Of a stretch of DNA of 34,926 bases, positions 17,991 to 27,574 are shown piece by piece (the stretch's first letter is position 1; each line of letters begins with the position of its first letter). The DNA lies in contig WOUQ01000021.1 of the NCBI GenBank assembly GCA_009772925.1, positions 1 through 34,926 of the forward strand, given 5' to 3'. A model generated the notes under the pieces. The model was not told where the DNA came from. It did not search any database and saw nothing but the letters and a program-made list of their open reading frames with translations. Origin of the DNA: a bacterium (GTDB lineage: Bacteria; Pseudomonadota; Gammaproteobacteria; Burkholderiales; Thiobacillaceae). The position numbers were made by a program, and so were the translations under genes.

Positions 17991-18767
17991 ATGTCCGCCA
18001 CCCTCACGTTCCTCTTCCAAGGCGTCCTGGGCATCGCCCTCTTTTTCTTCGTCACCACCCACTTCTCCATCCTGGTGGCGCGCCATTTCGCCCTGGGCGG
18101 CGAACGCTCGCGCCACATCTACTGGATCTACCGGCAGCCTCTGCTGATCCGCCTGACCGACCGCCAGTTCATCGCCAACGCCATCCTGCTGTTCCAGTAC
18201 CGCCGCCTGACGCGACGCGTGCTGGGGCCGGCCTGCGACGTCTGCCGGGGCAAGAAGGTGTTGCAGGTGTCCTGCGCCTTCGGCGATTTCACCCGTGCGC
18301 TGGCGAGTTGCTGCAGCCGGCTGGGCTAGGTGTACGTGTTCGATCTGGTGCACGCCGAGTTGAGCCATGTCCGCCGTAAGCTGGAGCACGCGCGCGAGGC
18401 GCGGGCCTGCAGCCTCTTCCAGGGCGACGCGGTGGCCATGCCGCTGCCCGATGCGGCCTTCGACCACGTCGTCAGTTTCTTCCTCTTTCACGAGTTGCCG
18501 CCCGCGCACAAGCGACGGGTATTCGCCGAATGCCTGCGTGTGCTCAAGCCCGGCGGCACCTTCATGTACGGCGAGTTCCACCGGCCGGAAACCTGGCTGG
18601 GCCGCTTCTGGGCGAACTTCGTTTTCACGGTGTTCGAGCCCTTTGCCCGCGAGATGTGGACCTGGGATCCCCTGCGCGAACTCGACCCCGAACAATGGAC
18701 CACGCGCCGCGAACGCCTGCTTGGCGGCTATTTCCAGGTCACCTTCGTGCAAAGACGGGCGGCATGA
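17991..18767 (+). pseudogene. RquA/UbiE-like SAM methyltransferase with in-frame TAG
   Basis: One frame of 258 sense codons is interrupted by TAG at 18327-18329 (codon 113). The N-terminus has a transmembrane helix (LTFLFQGVLGIALFFFVTT). Next come YWIYRQP, DRQFIANAILLFQYRRL, and SAM motif I VLQVSCAFGDFTRAL. After the TAG the fold continues normally with VYVFDLVHAEL, GDAVAMPLPDAAFDHVVSFFLFHELPP, LRVLKPGGT, FHRPETW, FEPFAREMW and GGYFQVTFVQRR. This resembles RquA, which makes rhodoquinone from ubiquinone, or a quinone-pathway relative. The membrane anchor fits a lipid-soluble substrate. The TAG may be a real nonsense mutation or a sequencing error. The stop overlaps the glycerate kinase ATG. 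Confidence 0.6.
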
Positions 18768-20062
18768 ACGTGGCGCCCGACATGGCGCCGCGTGAACTGC
18801 TGCTCGGCGCTTTCCGCGCGGCCGTCGACGCGGTCGGCGCACGGCGCCTGTTGCCGGCGCATCTGCCGCCCCCGCCACGCGGTCGCACCCTGGTGGTCGG
18901 CGCCGGCAAGGCGGCGGCGGACATGGCCGCCTGCGTCGAGGCCCTGTGGCCCGCGACCGCGCCCCTTTCCGGCCTGGTCATCACCCGCCATGGACATGGC
19001 CTGCCCGCCGACGGCTCGCTCCGCCGCATCGAGGTGGTCGAAGCCGGCCATCCCCTACCCGACGAGGCCGGCCAGGCGACGGCGCAAGATATCCTGGACC
19101 GCCTGACGCAGGTCGGCCCCGACGATCTCGTCCTGGCCCTGATCTCCGGCGGCGGCTCCAGCCTGCTCACCCTGCCGGCGGCGGGCCTGTCGCTCGCCGA
19201 CGCGCAGGCGACGGTACGCGCCCTGTTGCACTGCGGCGCTCCCATCGCCGACATCAACTGCGTGCGCAAGCACCTGTCCCGTACCCTCGGGGGCCGCCTG
19301 GCCCAGGCCTGCGCGGCGCCGGTGACCGCCCTGCTGTTGTCCGACGTGGTCGGCGACGATCCGACGGTCATCGCTTCCGGCCCATTCGCCCCGGACCCCA
19401 CCACCTTCGCCGACGCCCTGACGGTGCTGGAGACCTGGCGCGTCGTCGTGCCGGCCGCGATCCGCGCCTATCTGGAACAAGGCGCTGCGGGTGTATTCGC
19501 GGACACGCCGAAGTCGGGCGACGCCTGCTTCGACCGCGTCGACACCCGCATCGTCGGCAATGGCGGCAGCGCTCTGGCGGGCGCGGTGGAGTATCTGCGC
19601 GGCCAGGGGGTGGAGGCGGTGGCGCTGGGTGACCACTACACCGGCGAAGCGCGGACACTGGCGGCGGAATTTGCCGCCCTGACCAGGACACAGGCCTCGC
19701 GGCGGCATGGCGATCGCCCTCTGGTCCTGCTTTCCGGGGGCGAGGCCCAGGTCACCGTGCGGGGCGCGGGACGCGGCGGACGCAACGCCGAGTTCCTCCT
19801 GGCCCTGGCGCTGGAGTTGCAAGGCATAGCGGGCATCCACGCGCTGGCGGCGGATACCGACGGTATCGACGGCAGCGAGGACAACGCCGGCGCCCTGCTG
19901 GCTCCGGACACCCTGGCGCGGGCCGCCGCGCTGGGCCTGGACGCCCGCGCCCGCCTCGACGACAACGATGCCTACGGCTTCTTCGCCGCCCTCGGCGACC
20001 TGCTGGCGACCGGTCCCACCCGCACTAATGCCAATGACTTCCGGGCGATCCTGATAGCCTGA
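18764..20062 (+). CDS. gckA: Glycerate 2-kinase (DUF4147/MOFRL family)
   Basis: A 432-residue enzyme that phosphorylates D-glycerate at C2, linking glyoxylate, tartronate semialdehyde or serine metabolism to glycolysis. The N-terminal DUF4147 domain has LVVGAGKAAADMA and LISGGGSSLLTLP. The C-terminal MOFRL domain has LLSGGEAQVTVRGAGRGGRNAEF and ADTDGIDGSEDNAGA. Older annotations call such proteins hydroxypyruvate reductase (TtuD). The ATG at 18764 overlaps the stop of the methyltransferase gene as ATGA, so translation is probably coupled. A second ATG at 18782 is possible. Its 3' end overlaps the convergent SAM hydroxide adenosyltransferase gene by 38 bases. Confidence 0.88.
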   Translation: MNVAPDMAPRELLLGAFRAAVDAVGARRLLPAHLPPPPRGRTLVVGAGKAAADMAACVEALWPATAPLSGLVITRHGHGLPADGSLRRIEVVEAGHPLPDEAGQATAQDILDRLTQVGPDDLVLALISGGGSSLLTLPAAGLSLADAQATVRALLHCGAPIADINCVRKHLSRTLGGRLAQACAAPVTALLLSDVVGDDPTVIASGPFAPDPTTFADALTVLETWRVVVPAAIRAYLEQGAAGVFADTPKSGDACFDRVDTRIVGNGGSALAGAVEYLRGQGVEAVALGDHYTGEARTLAAEFAALTRTQASRRHGDRPLVLLSGGEAQVTVRGAGRGGRNAEFLLALALELQGIAGIHALAADTDGIDGSEDNAGALLAPDTLARAAALGLDARARLDDNDAYGFFAALGDLLATGPTRTNANDFRAILIA

Positions 20063-20774
20063 CCGGGTCCCCCACCTTCAGCCCCAGCAGATCGGCGGCA
20101 CTGGCGCGGTTGGCGGCGATCTCCACCAGGCCCGCGCTGTTCACGTACCAGAAGGTCTCGCCCTTCGCCGCCTCGCTGAACACCCGCTTCCAGGCCAGGG
20201 TTGTGCCCTTGGCCTCGATGGTCACGCCGGGATCGACGAGACCGCCGCGGATGCCGGTCCAGGCGTTGCCGTAATGGTCGATGTAGAGGATGCGCGGCAG
20301 GTCGGCGGCGTCGAAGCGGACTTGCAGGGCATCCACCGGCGTCAGCCAGTCGGCGGGAATATCGCCGGCGGCGAGGCGGGCGGCCACCGGGGCGAACAGG
20401 TCGCGGCCATGGAAGCTGTCGGACAGCTCCGGCGGCCGCCAGTGGATGTGCCAGACGCGCGCTCGCTCGCTGCGCGCGGCGACGATGGACAGCAAGCCAT
20501 TGTCGGGTCCCACGAACCAGCGGCCGTCCGCTTCGACGACCGCCGCCGCGCGCGGCCCGCCCACGCCGGGATCGACCACGCAGAAGAATACCGCGCCGGC
20601 CGGAAAGGACAGCGCCAGGGCGGCGAGCAACTGGGCGCCGGCATGGGCGTTGAAATCCGGCGCCGCGTGCAGCAGGTCGATGAGGGGCACGCCGGGCGCC
20701 CGCGCGGCGAGCATCGCCTTGACCTGGCCGACGTAGGGGTCGCTCCAGCCGTAATCGGTGAACAACACCAGCAT
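20025..20774 (-). CDS. SAM hydroxide adenosyltransferase (DUF62)
   Basis: A 249-residue member of the fluorinase/chlorinase/DUF62 family that hydrolyses S-adenosylmethionine to adenosine and methionine using water or hydroxide. The N-terminal motif FTDYGWSDPYVGQVK is diagnostic. The hydroxide-type triad of the family appears to be present: Asp68 and Arg75 (VVDPGVGGPR) and His122 (SFHGRDLFAP). GPDNGL lies at about 89-94 and the C-terminal beta-barrel follows. It is separated from the ribosomal cluster by the rplQ terminator. Its stop lies inside the 3' end of the convergent glycerate kinase gene. Confidence 0.9.
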   Translation of the reverse strand: MLVLFTDYGWSDPYVGQVKAMLAARAPGVPLIDLLHAAPDFNAHAGAQLLAALALSFPAGAVFFCVVDPGVGGPRAAAVVEADGRWFVGPDNGLLSIVAARSERARVWHIHWRPPELSDSFHGRDLFAPVAARLAAGDIPADWLTPVDALQVRFDAADLPRILYIDHYGNAWTGIRGGLVDPGVTIEAKGTTLAWKRVFSEAAKGETFWYVNSAGLVEIAANRASAADLLGLKVGDPVRLSGSPGSHWH

Positions 20775-20823
20775 GGCGATGTCCTGTTGAGGTATTGCGA
20801 GGCCGCGAGCTTAGCCGGAAAAC

Positions 20824-20848
20824 AAAAAAGCCGGCCAGGGCCGGCTTT
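20824..20848 (-). terminator. Rho-independent terminator of the ribosomal protein cluster
   Basis: On the minus strand a 9-bp stem (AAAGCCGGC / GCCGGCTTT) with a four-base loop is followed by six T. It begins 18 bases after the rplQ stop and ends the alpha operon. Confidence 0.85.
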
Positions 20849-20866
20849 CTTGCGGCGAGGCCGAGC

Positions 20867-21256
20867 TTACTCGGCGGCGGCCGCTTCGGCAGCCTGGGGC
20901 GCGCGATCCACCAGTTCGACGTAGGCCATGGGGGCGTTGTCGCCCTGGCGGAAACCGAACTTGAGAATGCGCACGTAACCACCCGGGCGGCTCATGAAGC
21001 GTGGGCCCAGGTCGTCGAACAGCTTGCTCACCATGTCGCGGTCGCGCAGGCGGTTGAAGGCCAGGCGGCGGTTGGCCAGGGTCGGCGTCTTGCCCAGGGT
21101 GATGAGGGGCTCGACGACGCGGCGCAGTTCCTTGGCCTTGGGCAGCGTGGTCTTGATCGCCTCGTGCGTCAGCAGGGCGATGGACAGGTTGCGCAACAGC
21201 GCGGCACGGTGGCTGCTGGTGCGGTTGAGTTTGCGGTTGGACAGGCGGTGGCGCAT
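20867..21256 (-). CDS. rplQ: 50S ribosomal protein L17
   Basis: A 129-residue large-subunit protein near the peptide exit tunnel. It begins [17 protein letters not shown], the invariant L17 N-terminus, and has the [23 protein letters not shown] segment; the Ala/Glu-rich tail is family-variable. It is the last gene of the alpha operon, 17 bases after rpoA. Confidence 0.98.
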   Translation of the reverse strand: MRHRLSNRKLNRTSSHRAALLRNLSIALLTHEAIKTTLPKAKELRRVVEPLITLGKTPTLANRRLAFNRLRDRDMVSKLFDDLGPRFMSRPGGYVRILKFGFRQGDNAPMAYVELVDRAPQAAEAAAAE

Positions 21257-21273
21257 TTTCTTCTACCTCGTGA

Positions 21274-22269
21274 TCAGGGCTTGTCGAGGCCGGCGGGTGG
21301 CCAGTTCTCGAGCTTCATGCCCAGGGTCAAACCACGGGCGGCGAGCACGTCCTTGATTTCGTTCAGGGACTTGCGGCCCAGGTTGGGGGTCTTCAGCAAT
21401 TCGGTCTCGGTGCGCTGGATCAGGTCACCGATGTAATAGATGTTCTCGGCCTTCAGGCAGTTGGCGGAGCGGACCGTCAGTTCCAGCTCGTCGACGGGGC
21501 GCAACAGGATGGGATCGACTTGCGGCGAAACCGACTTCATCGTCGGCATATCGCCCCCCATGCTGACCACGCCTTGCAGATCGGCGAAGGAAGCGAGCTG
21601 CTCGATGAGGATTCGGGCGGCATGTCGCACGGCTTCGGCCGGTTCGATGACACCGTTGGTCTCGATCTCCAGGATCAGCTTGTCCAGGTCGGTGCGCTGC
21701 TCGACGCGGGCGGACTCGACGCTGAAGGCCACCTTCTTCACCGGGCTGTAGAGGGCATCCACCAGAATGACCCCGACCGGGCGGGATTCGTCGCTCTGGA
21801 CGCGGGTGCTGGCCGGCACGTAGCCGCGGCCTGCCTCGATCTTGATCTCCATCTCCAGCTTGCCGCCCTTGGTCAGGTTGGCGATGACGTGGTCCGTGTT
21901 CAGGATCTCCACATCATGACCGGCCTGGATGTCGGCGGCGGTCACGGGACCTTCGCCATCCTTGTTGATGGACAACAGGGCTTCGCCCCGGCTGTTCAGT
22001 TTGACGGCCAGGCCCTTCAGGTTCAGCAGGATATCGACCACGTCTTCCTGCACGCCGTCGAGGGCGGAGTACTCATGCACGACGCCGGCGATGCGCACCT
22101 CGGTGGGCGCGTAGCCCTGCATGGAGGACAGCAGGATGCGGCGCAGCGCGTTGCCCAGGGTGTGGCCATAGCCACGCTCGAAAGGCTCCAGAGTAATCCG
22201 GGCCTGGCGAGGGGAAATGCTGTTGACCTCGACAATACGCGGTTTCAGCAGTTCACCGGAGTTGGACAT
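21274..22269 (-). CDS. rpoA: RNA polymerase alpha subunit
   Basis: A 331-residue alpha subunit that nucleates core polymerase assembly. The N-terminal dimerisation domain (about 1-235, with [24 protein letters not shown]) is joined by a linker to the C-terminal domain (about 250-320: [23 protein letters not shown], then [12 protein letters not shown]) that contacts UP elements and activators. It is complete, 56 bases after rpsD. Confidence 0.99.
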   Translation of the reverse strand: MSNSGELLKPRIVEVNSISPRQARITLEPFERGYGHTLGNALRRILLSSMQGYAPTEVRIAGVVHEYSALDGVQEDVVDILLNLKGLAVKLNSRGEALLSINKDGEGPVTAADIQAGHDVEILNTDHVIANLTKGGKLEMEIKIEAGRGYVPASTRVQSDESRPVGVILVDALYSPVKKVAFSVESARVEQRTDLDKLILEIETNGVIEPAEAVRHAARILIEQLASFADLQGVVSMGGDMPTMKSVSPQVDPILLRPVDELELTVRSANCLKAENIYYIGDLIQRTETELLKTPNLGRKSLNEIKDVLAARGLTLGMKLENWPPAGLDKP

Positions 22270-22325
22270 AATGGGTTCCCTTTACGTTGCCCGGCCCGCC
22301 CTTGTGAGGCGGACCCGCGAGTCAA

Positions 22326-22952
22326 TTACTTGGAATAGAGTTCGACCACCAGGGATTCATTGATGGTGGCCGGCAACTCGGCGCGCTGCGGCAGCGCCTT
22401 GAAGGTGCCCTTCATGGCCTTCGCATCGACTTCCACCCATTCGGGGAAACCGCGGCCCTCGGCGGCCTCGACGGAACCCTTGAGGCGCAACTGCGCCTTG
22501 GCCTTGTCGCTGACTTCCACCACGTCGCCCGGCTTCACCAGGTAGGACGGGATATTGACGCGGCGACCGTTGACCTTGATGCCGTTGTGGCGCACCACCT
22601 GGCGGGCCTCGGTGCGGGAGGCGCCGAAACCCATGCGGTAGGCAACGGAGTCCAGGCGGGATTCCAGGATCTGCAGCAGGTTCTCGCCGGTGACGCCACG
22701 CCGACGTTCGGCTTCCTTATAGGTCAGGCGGAACTGGGCTTCCAGCACGCCGTAGATGCGGCGCACCTTCTGCTTCTCGCGCAGGTGGACACCGTAGTCG
22801 GACAGCCGCGCCTGCTTGGCGCCATGCTGGCCGGGAGCCTGGTTGCGGCGCTCGATGGCGCACTTTTCCGTGAAGCACTTCTCGCCCTTGAGGAAGAGTT
22901 TCTCGCCCTCGCGGCGGCACTGACGGCATTTGGGATCAAGATTGCGGGCCAC
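22326..22952 (-). CDS. rpsD: 30S ribosomal protein S4
   Basis: A 208-residue primary 16S rRNA-binding protein and, in E. coli, translational repressor of the alpha operon. The N-terminal zinc-type cysteines (9, 12, 26, 31) are retained ([19 protein letters not shown]). The S4 domain contains [20 protein letters not shown]. It is 11 bases after rpsK. Confidence 0.99.
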   Translation of the reverse strand: MARNLDPKCRQCRREGEKLFLKGEKCFTEKCAIERRNQAPGQHGAKQARLSDYGVHLREKQKVRRIYGVLEAQFRLTYKEAERRRGVTGENLLQILESRLDSVAYRMGFGASRTEARQVVRHNGIKVNGRRVNIPSYLVKPGDVVEVSDKAKAQLRLKGSVEAAEGRGFPEWVEVDAKAMKGTFKALPQRAELPATINESLVVELYSK

Positions 22953-22963
22953 TTGTGCTCTCC

Positions 22964-23356
22964 TTAGATGCGGCGCTTCTTGGGCGGACGGCAGCCGTTA
23001 TGCGGCATGGGCGTCACGTCGGAAATGCTGGTGATCTTGTAACCCAGGGAATTCAGGGCGCGCACGGTCGAATCGCGGCCCGGGCCGGGGCCCTTGATGC
23101 GCACTTCCAGATTCTTGACGCCATATTCCAGCGCCATCTTGCCGGCGTTCTCGGCGGCCACCTGGGCGGCGAACGGGGTGCTCTTGCGCGAGCCCTTGAA
23201 GCCCGCGCCACCGGCGGTCGCCCAGGCCAGGGCATTGCCCTGGCGGTCGGTGATGGTCACGATGGTGTTGTTGAAGGAAGCGTGGATATGGGCGACCCCA
23301 TCGGCCACGCTCTTCTTGACTTTCTTCCGCGCACGCGCGGCGGTTGCCTTGGCCAT
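22964..23356 (-). CDS. rpsK: 30S ribosomal protein S11
   Basis: A 130-residue protein of the 30S platform. The core has [18 protein letters not shown] and [14 protein letters not shown], and the C-terminus ends [13 protein letters not shown] as expected. It is 12 bases after rpsM. Confidence 0.99.
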   Translation of the reverse strand: MAKATAARARKKVKKSVADGVAHIHASFNNTIVTITDRQGNALAWATAGGAGFKGSRKSTPFAAQVAAENAGKMALEYGVKNLEVRIKGPGPGRDSTVRALNSLGYKITSISDVTPMPHNGCRPPKKRRI

Positions 23357-23368
23357 GTCGTTGTCCTG

Positions 23369-23731
23369 TTACTTCTTGATCTGCATCTGCCGACGCGGGC
23401 CCTTGCGGGTACGCGCGTTGGTACGAGTGCGCTGGCCGCGAACGGGCAGGCCCTTGCGGTGTCGGGTGCCACGGTAGCAACCCAAGTCCATGAGACGCTT
23501 GATGTTCATGGTGGTTTCGCGGCGCAGATCGCCCTCCACCGCAAATTTGCCCACGCCTTCGCGCAGTTTGTCGACTTCCGCGTCGGTCAGATCCTTGATC
23601 TTGGCGGCGGGGTTGACCCCGGCTTCCACGCAGATTTTCTGCGCGCGCGTGCGACCGATGCCATAGATCGCGGTGAGCGCGATCACGGCATGCTTATGGT
23701 TCGGGATGTTTACCCCAGCAATCCGGGCCAT
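23369..23731 (-). CDS. rpsM: 30S ribosomal protein S13
   Basis: A 120-residue 30S head protein. It has [20 protein letters not shown], the helix-hairpin-helix region [12 protein letters not shown] and the basic tail [17 protein letters not shown]. It is the first gene of the alpha operon, preceded by its own promoter in the 76-base gap after rpmJ. Confidence 0.99.
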   Translation of the reverse strand: MARIAGVNIPNHKHAVIALTAIYGIGRTRAQKICVEAGVNPAAKIKDLTDAEVDKLREGVGKFAVEGDLRRETTMNIKRLMDLGCYRGTRHRKGLPVRGQRTRTNARTRKGPRRQMQIKK

Positions 23732-23760
23732 GTACTAACCCCCAGCAACAAAAACAAAAG

Positions 23761-23790
23761 ATTATATTGAAACAAGCCGCACTTTGGCAA
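23761..23790 (-). promoter_or_regulatory. Alpha-operon promoter upstream of rpsM
   Basis: On the minus strand TTGCCA (23785-23790; five of six consensus bases) and TATAAT (23761-23766; perfect) are separated by 18 bases. The start site would be near 23754, giving a leader of about 22 bases before rpsM. This is the best promoter in the window and would let rpsM-rpsK-rpsD-rpoA-rplQ be transcribed separately. Confidence 0.75.
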
Positions 23791-23801
23791 GCCAAAGCGG
23801 C
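23776..23801 (-). terminator. Hairpin after rpmJ, overlapping the rpsM promoter
   Basis: Arms GCCG + CTTTGG and CCAAAG + CGGC pair with a two-base bulge and a CAAG loop, seven bases after the rpmJ stop. The minus strand downstream is T-rich but interrupted (TTGTTTCAATATAATC). It may attenuate spc-operon transcripts. It shares bases with the -35 element. Confidence 0.55.
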
Positions 23802-23807
23802 ATCCGC

Positions 23808-23921
23808 TCAGCCCTGACGCTGCTTGTGCCGGGCTTCGCTACAAATCACGCGAACCACGCCTTTGCGGCGCACGATCTTGCATTTGCGGCAAATTTTCTT
23901 TACCGAGGCTTGAACACGCAT
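23808..23921 (-). CDS. rpmJ: 50S ribosomal protein L36
   Basis: A 37-residue zinc-binding protein of the large subunit. The sequence begins [20 protein letters not shown], and the ligands Cys11, Cys14, Cys27 and His32 are all present (zinc-containing form). It lies 22 bases after infA. Confidence 0.97.
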   Translation of the reverse strand: MRVQASVKKICRKCKIVRRKGVVRVICSEARHKQRQG

Positions 23922-23943
23922 GTTCTGCTCCTTTATCTAAAAA

Positions 23944-24162
23944 TCACTTCGCGCGATAGACGATGCGCGCGCGCGACAGGTCATACGGCGTGAGTTCCAC
24001 GGTCACCTTGTCGCCAGGCAGGATGCGGATGTAATGCATGCGCATCTTTCCCGAGATGTGCGACAGAACCACGTGACCATTCTCCAGTTTCACCCGGAAC
24101 GTCGCGTTGGGGAGGTTTTCAACAACCTCACCCTGCATCTGGATGACATCGTCTTTCGCCAT
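23944..24162 (-). CDS. infA: Translation initiation factor IF-1
   Basis: A 72-residue OB-fold protein that binds the 30S A site during initiation. It has [36 protein letters not shown] and ends [11 protein letters not shown]. The position between secY and rpmJ is typical of betaproteobacteria, unlike E. coli, where infA lies elsewhere. Confidence 0.99.
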   Translation of the reverse strand: MAKDDVIQMQGEVVENLPNATFRVKLENGHVVLSHISGKMRMHYIRILPGDKVTVELTPYDLSRARIVYRAK

Positions 24163-24171
24163 GATCGGTGG

Positions 24172-25497
24172 TTATCGGGCAAGGAAGTTGCCACCCTTGA
24201 AGTTGGCCTTCTTAAGCAAACTTTCATATTGATGGGTCATCACATAGGCCTGCACCTGGGACATGAAGTCCATGGTCACCACCACGATGATGAGCAGAGA
24301 GGTGCCGCCGAAATAGAAGGGCACGTTCCACTTGACGATGAGGAATTCCGGAATCAGGCAGACCAGGGTGATATAGGCCGCGCCGATCAGGGTCAGACGT
24401 GTCATCACCTTGTCGATGTAGCGGCTGGTCTGTTCGCCCGGTCGGTAGCCAGGAATGAAGGCTCCGCTCTTCTTGAGGTTCTCGGCGGTCTCCTTGGGGT
24501 TGAACACCAGGGCCGTATAGAAGAAACAGAAGAAGATGATCGCCAGCGCGTAGAGCAGCACGTAGATGGGCTGGCCCGGTGACAGGGCGGCCCCCATGTC
24601 GCGCAGCCAGTACATCGATTCCTGATTGCCGAACCAGCTCGCCAGGGTGGCGGGGAAAAGGATGATGGAGCTGGCGAAGATGGGAGGAATGACGCCCGCC
24701 ATGTTGAGCTTCAGCGGCAGGTGGGAACTCTGGCCACCGTACACCTTGTTTCCGACCTGGCGTTTGGCGTAGTTCACCAGTATCTTGCGCTGGCCGCGCT
24801 CGACGAACACCACGAAGGCGGTCACCAGCAGCGCGCCGATGAACAGCAGCAGCACGAGCGGGATGGAGAAGGCGCCGGTGCGGGTCAGTTCCAGGGTGCC
24901 GCCGATGGCGCTGGGCAGACCGGCGGCGATACCGGCGAAGATGATGATGGAGATGCCGTTGCCAAGGCCGCGCTCGGTGATCTGCTCACCCAGCCACATG
25001 AGGAAGATGGTGCCGGTCACCAGCGTCACCACGGCGGTGATGCGGAACATCAGGCCGGGATCCAGGACGAGACCGGCCTGGCTTTCCAGGGCGATGGAAA
25101 TACCGATGGCCTGGAACAGGGCCAGAACCACGGTGCCGTAGCGCGTGTACTGGGTAATCTTGCGGCGTCCGGCTTCGCCTTCCTTCTTCAGGGCCTCCAG
25201 TGTGGGAGAGACCACCGTCATCAATTGCATGATGATCGAGGCGGAGATGTAGGGCATGATGCCCAGGGCGAGGACGGAGAAGCGCTCCAGGGCGCCACCG
25301 GAGAACATGTTGAACATGCCGAGGATGCCGCCCTGCTGCCCCCTGAACAGATCCTCCAGCACGGTGGGATCGATACCGGGCACCGGGATGTAGGTGCCGA
25401 TGCGGTAGACCACGAGCGCGCCCAGCAGGAACCACAGGCGACGTTTCAGGTCGCCCATTTTTCCGGACATCTGAAGCAGGTTAGCGGCTCCGGCCAA
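24172..25497 (-). CDS. secY: Preprotein translocase subunit SecY
   Basis: A 441-residue inner-membrane channel of the Sec system with ten predicted helices. Recognised by [23 protein letters not shown] at helix 1, the plug region after it ([20 protein letters not shown]), and [24 protein letters not shown]. It is 16 bases after rplO and nine bases before infA. It would export, among others, the cytochrome-globin protein of this window. Confidence 0.99.
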   Translation of the reverse strand: MAGAANLLQMSGKMGDLKRRLWFLLGALVVYRIGTYIPVPGIDPTVLEDLFRGQQGGILGMFNMFSGGALERFSVLALGIMPYISASIIMQLMTVVSPTLEALKKEGEAGRRKITQYTRYGTVVLALFQAIGISIALESQAGLVLDPGLMFRITAVVTLVTGTIFLMWLGEQITERGLGNGISIIIFAGIAAGLPSAIGGTLELTRTGAFSIPLVLLLFIGALLVTAFVVFVERGQRKILVNYAKRQVGNKVYGGQSSHLPLKLNMAGVIPPIFASSIILFPATLASWFGNQESMYWLRDMGAALSPGQPIYVLLYALAIIFFCFFYTALVFNPKETAENLKKSGAFIPGYRPGEQTSRYIDKVMTRLTLIGAAYITLVCLIPEFLIVKWNVPFYFGGTSLLIIVVVTMDFMSQVQAYVMTHQYESLLKKANFKGGNFLAR

Positions 25498-25513
25498 GAT
25501 CTGTTTCCTTCCC

Positions 25514-25954
25514 TCAGGCGACGGCTTCGACGCTGCCGCCGGCAGCCTCGATGGCAGCCTTGGCGCCCTTGGTGGCGCCGATACCGACCAACTTCACGGC
25601 CTTGGCGATGGAGCCGGCCAGAATAACCTTGGCGGATTTCGTCAGATGCGGCACCAGGCCGGCCTGCTTCAGCACCAGCAGGTCTACGCTGTCCACGGGC
25701 AGGGCCGCCAGATCATCCAGCCGCACTTCAGCCTTGAAAGCCTTTTCCAGGGAGACGAAGCCGCGCTTCGGCAGGCGACGCGCCATCGGCATCTGACCGC
25801 CCTCGAAACCGACCTTGTGGAAGCCGCCGGCGCGCGACTTCTGTCCCTTGTGACCGCGACCGCCGGTCTTGCCCAGGCCGGAGCCGATGCCACGACCGGG
25901 ACGCTTGCCGGACTGGACGCTGCCCGCCGCGGGTTTGATGGTGTTCAGTTTCAT
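25514..25954 (-). CDS. rplO: 50S ribosomal protein L15
   Basis: A 146-residue large-subunit assembly protein. The Gly/Arg-rich N-terminal extension ([21 protein letters not shown]) and RLPKRGF are diagnostic. The ATG at 25952-25954 overlaps the rpmD stop by four bases (ATGA), so translation is likely coupled. Confidence 0.98.
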   Translation of the reverse strand: MKLNTIKPAAGSVQSGKRPGRGIGSGLGKTGGRGHKGQKSRAGGFHKVGFEGGQMPMARRLPKRGFVSLEKAFKAEVRLDDLAALPVDSVDLLVLKQAGLVPHLTKSAKVILAGSIAKAVKLVGIGATKGAKAAIEAAGGSVEAVA

Positions 25955-26136
25955 TGCGCCACCTCGGCTTTGACCAGGTAGTTCACTTTGTTGATCATGC
26001 CGCGCACGGCCGGAGTGTCTTCCAGCACGCGGGACTGATGCATCTTCTTCAGGCCCAGACCCAGCACGCAAGCGCGGTGGCTTGCGATGGTACCGATGGG
26101 GCTTTTCACCAGGGTGACTTTGACTTTGCCGCTCAT
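25951..26136 (-). CDS. rpmD: 50S ribosomal protein L30
   Basis: A 61-residue L30. It contains [26 protein letters not shown] and the C-terminal [11 protein letters not shown]. It is three bases after rpsE. Confidence 0.98.
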   Translation of the reverse strand: MSGKVKVTLVKSPIGTIASHRACVLGLGLKKMHQSRVLEDTPAVRGMINKVNYLVKAEVAQ

Positions 26137-26139
26137 GGC

Positions 26140-26652
26140 TTACTCCAGAATTTCCGCCACGGACTTGCCGCGCTTGGCCGCCACGTCGCCGGGGGTCATC
26201 ATTTGCTGCAGGCCGTTCAGCGTGGCGCGCACCACGTTGTAGGGGTTGGTGGAACCCAGGCACTTGGCCAGCACGTTGCGCACGCCCATCACTTCGAAGA
26301 CAGCGCGCATGGCGCCGCCGGCGATGATGCCGGTACCCTCGGAAGCGGGCTGGATCAACACCACGGAGGAGCCGTGCTTGCCGACCACCGCGTGGTGGAA
26401 GGTGCCGTTCTTCAGGGGCACCTTGATCATGCGGCGGCGCGCTTCTTCCATGGCCTTGGTCACGGCGACCGGCACCTCGCGGGACTTGCCCTTGCCCATG
26501 CCGACGCCGCCATCGTCATCACCGACCACGGTGAGGGCGGCGAAGCCGAGGATCCGGCCACCCTTCACCACCTTGGTGACGCGGTTGACCGAGATCATCT
26601 TTTCCTTCAGGCCATCGCCCTTGTCTTCCTGCTGCTGTACGGGTCTTGCCAT
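26140..26652 (-). CDS. rpsE: 30S ribosomal protein S5
   Basis: A 170-residue protein involved in decoding fidelity. It has the double-stranded RNA-binding-like N-terminal domain ([24 protein letters not shown]) and the loop [15 protein letters not shown], the region where spectinomycin-resistance changes occur in other bacteria. It is 11 bases after rplR. Confidence 0.99.
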   Translation of the reverse strand: MARPVQQQEDKGDGLKEKMISVNRVTKVVKGGRILGFAALTVVGDDDGGVGMGKGKSREVPVAVTKAMEEARRRMIKVPLKNGTFHHAVVGKHGSSVVLIQPASEGTGIIAGGAMRAVFEVMGVRNVLAKCLGSTNPYNVVRATLNGLQQMMTPGDVAAKRGKSVAEILE

Positions 26653-26663
26653 GATGTCCTCGC

Positions 26664-27017
26664 TTAGAACTGCAAACCGTGTTCACGCGCTGCGTCGGCC
26701 AGGGCCTTGACGCGACCGTGGAAGGCGAAGCCGGCGCGGTCGAAGGAGACCTTCTCCACGCCCAGGGCCTTGGCCTTCTCCGCGATGCGCTGGCCGATCA
26801 GCTTGGCCGCCGCCACGTTGCCACCGTTCTTGATCTGATCGCGCAGTTCCTTCTCGATGGTCGAGGCAGAGGTCAGCACCACGCCGCCGCTGGCATCGAT
26901 GAGTTGCGCGTAAATGTGAGTATTGCTGCGATGCACGCACAGACGGATCGCGCCAAGCTCCGCGATTTTGGCGCGGGTTTTGCGCGCCCTGCGCAGTCGC
27001 CGGATTTTCTTGTCCAT
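26664..27017 (-). CDS. rplR: 50S ribosomal protein L18
   Basis: A 117-residue 5S rRNA-binding protein. It has a basic N-terminus ([18 protein letters not shown]), [17 protein letters not shown] and a C-terminal [21 protein letters not shown]. It is 15 bases after rplF. Confidence 0.99.
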   Translation of the reverse strand: MDKKIRRLRRARKTRAKIAELGAIRLCVHRSNTHIYAQLIDASGGVVLTSASTIEKELRDQIKNGGNVAAAKLIGQRIAEKAKALGVEKVSFDRAGFAFHGRVKALADAAREHGLQF

Positions 27018-27032
27018 TGCATTCGCTCCAGG

Positions 27033-27566
27033 TTATTTCTTCTTTGTCTCTTTGATGACCACGACCTCGTCGGCATAACGCACGCCCTTGCCCTTGTAGG
27101 GTTCGGGTTTGCGGTAGGCGCGCACGTCGGCGGCCACCTGACCGACCTTCTGCTTGTCCATGCCCTTGATCAGGATCTCGGTCTGGGTGGGGGTCTCCAC
27201 CTTGATGCCTTCGGGCATGAGATGCTCAACAGGGTGAGAGAAACCCAGGGTGAGGTTCAGCTTGTTGCCCTGAGCCTGGGCGCGATAGCCCACGCCCACC
27301 AGGTTCAGCTTCTTCTCGAAGCCCTTGGACACGCCCAGCACCATGTTGGCCAGCAAGGCGCGTGTGGTGCCGGACATGGCATGGGATGCGCGGGACTCGC
27401 CGTTGGCGGCCACCTGCAGGACATTGTTGTCCAGGGTGACCTTCACCAGACCGGTTAGCGCATGACTGAGGGTGCCCATGGGGCCCTTGATGGTAACCGC
27501 GGCGGCATCGAGCTTGACCTCGACACCGGCGGGCACGGAAATGGGGTTCTTGGCAACGCGGGACAT
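27033..27566 (-). CDS. rplF: 50S ribosomal protein L6
   Basis: A 177-residue protein near the factor-binding site. Two similar halves are visible, beginning [17 protein letters not shown]; the C-terminal hallmark is [15 protein letters not shown]. It is eight bases after rpsH. Confidence 0.99.
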   Translation of the reverse strand: MSRVAKNPISVPAGVEVKLDAAAVTIKGPMGTLSHALTGLVKVTLDNNVLQVAANGESRASHAMSGTTRALLANMVLGVSKGFEKKLNLVGVGYRAQAQGNKLNLTLGFSHPVEHLMPEGIKVETPTQTEILIKGMDKQKVGQVAADVRAYRKPEPYKGKGVRYADEVVVIKETKKK

Positions 27567-27574
27567 GTCTTACC

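Noticed and set aside
18327-18329. TAG read as a special amino acid
   Set aside because: TAG is not a selenocysteine codon, no pyrrolysine system is visible, and methyltransferases of this type do not need one; a nonsense mutation or error is simpler.
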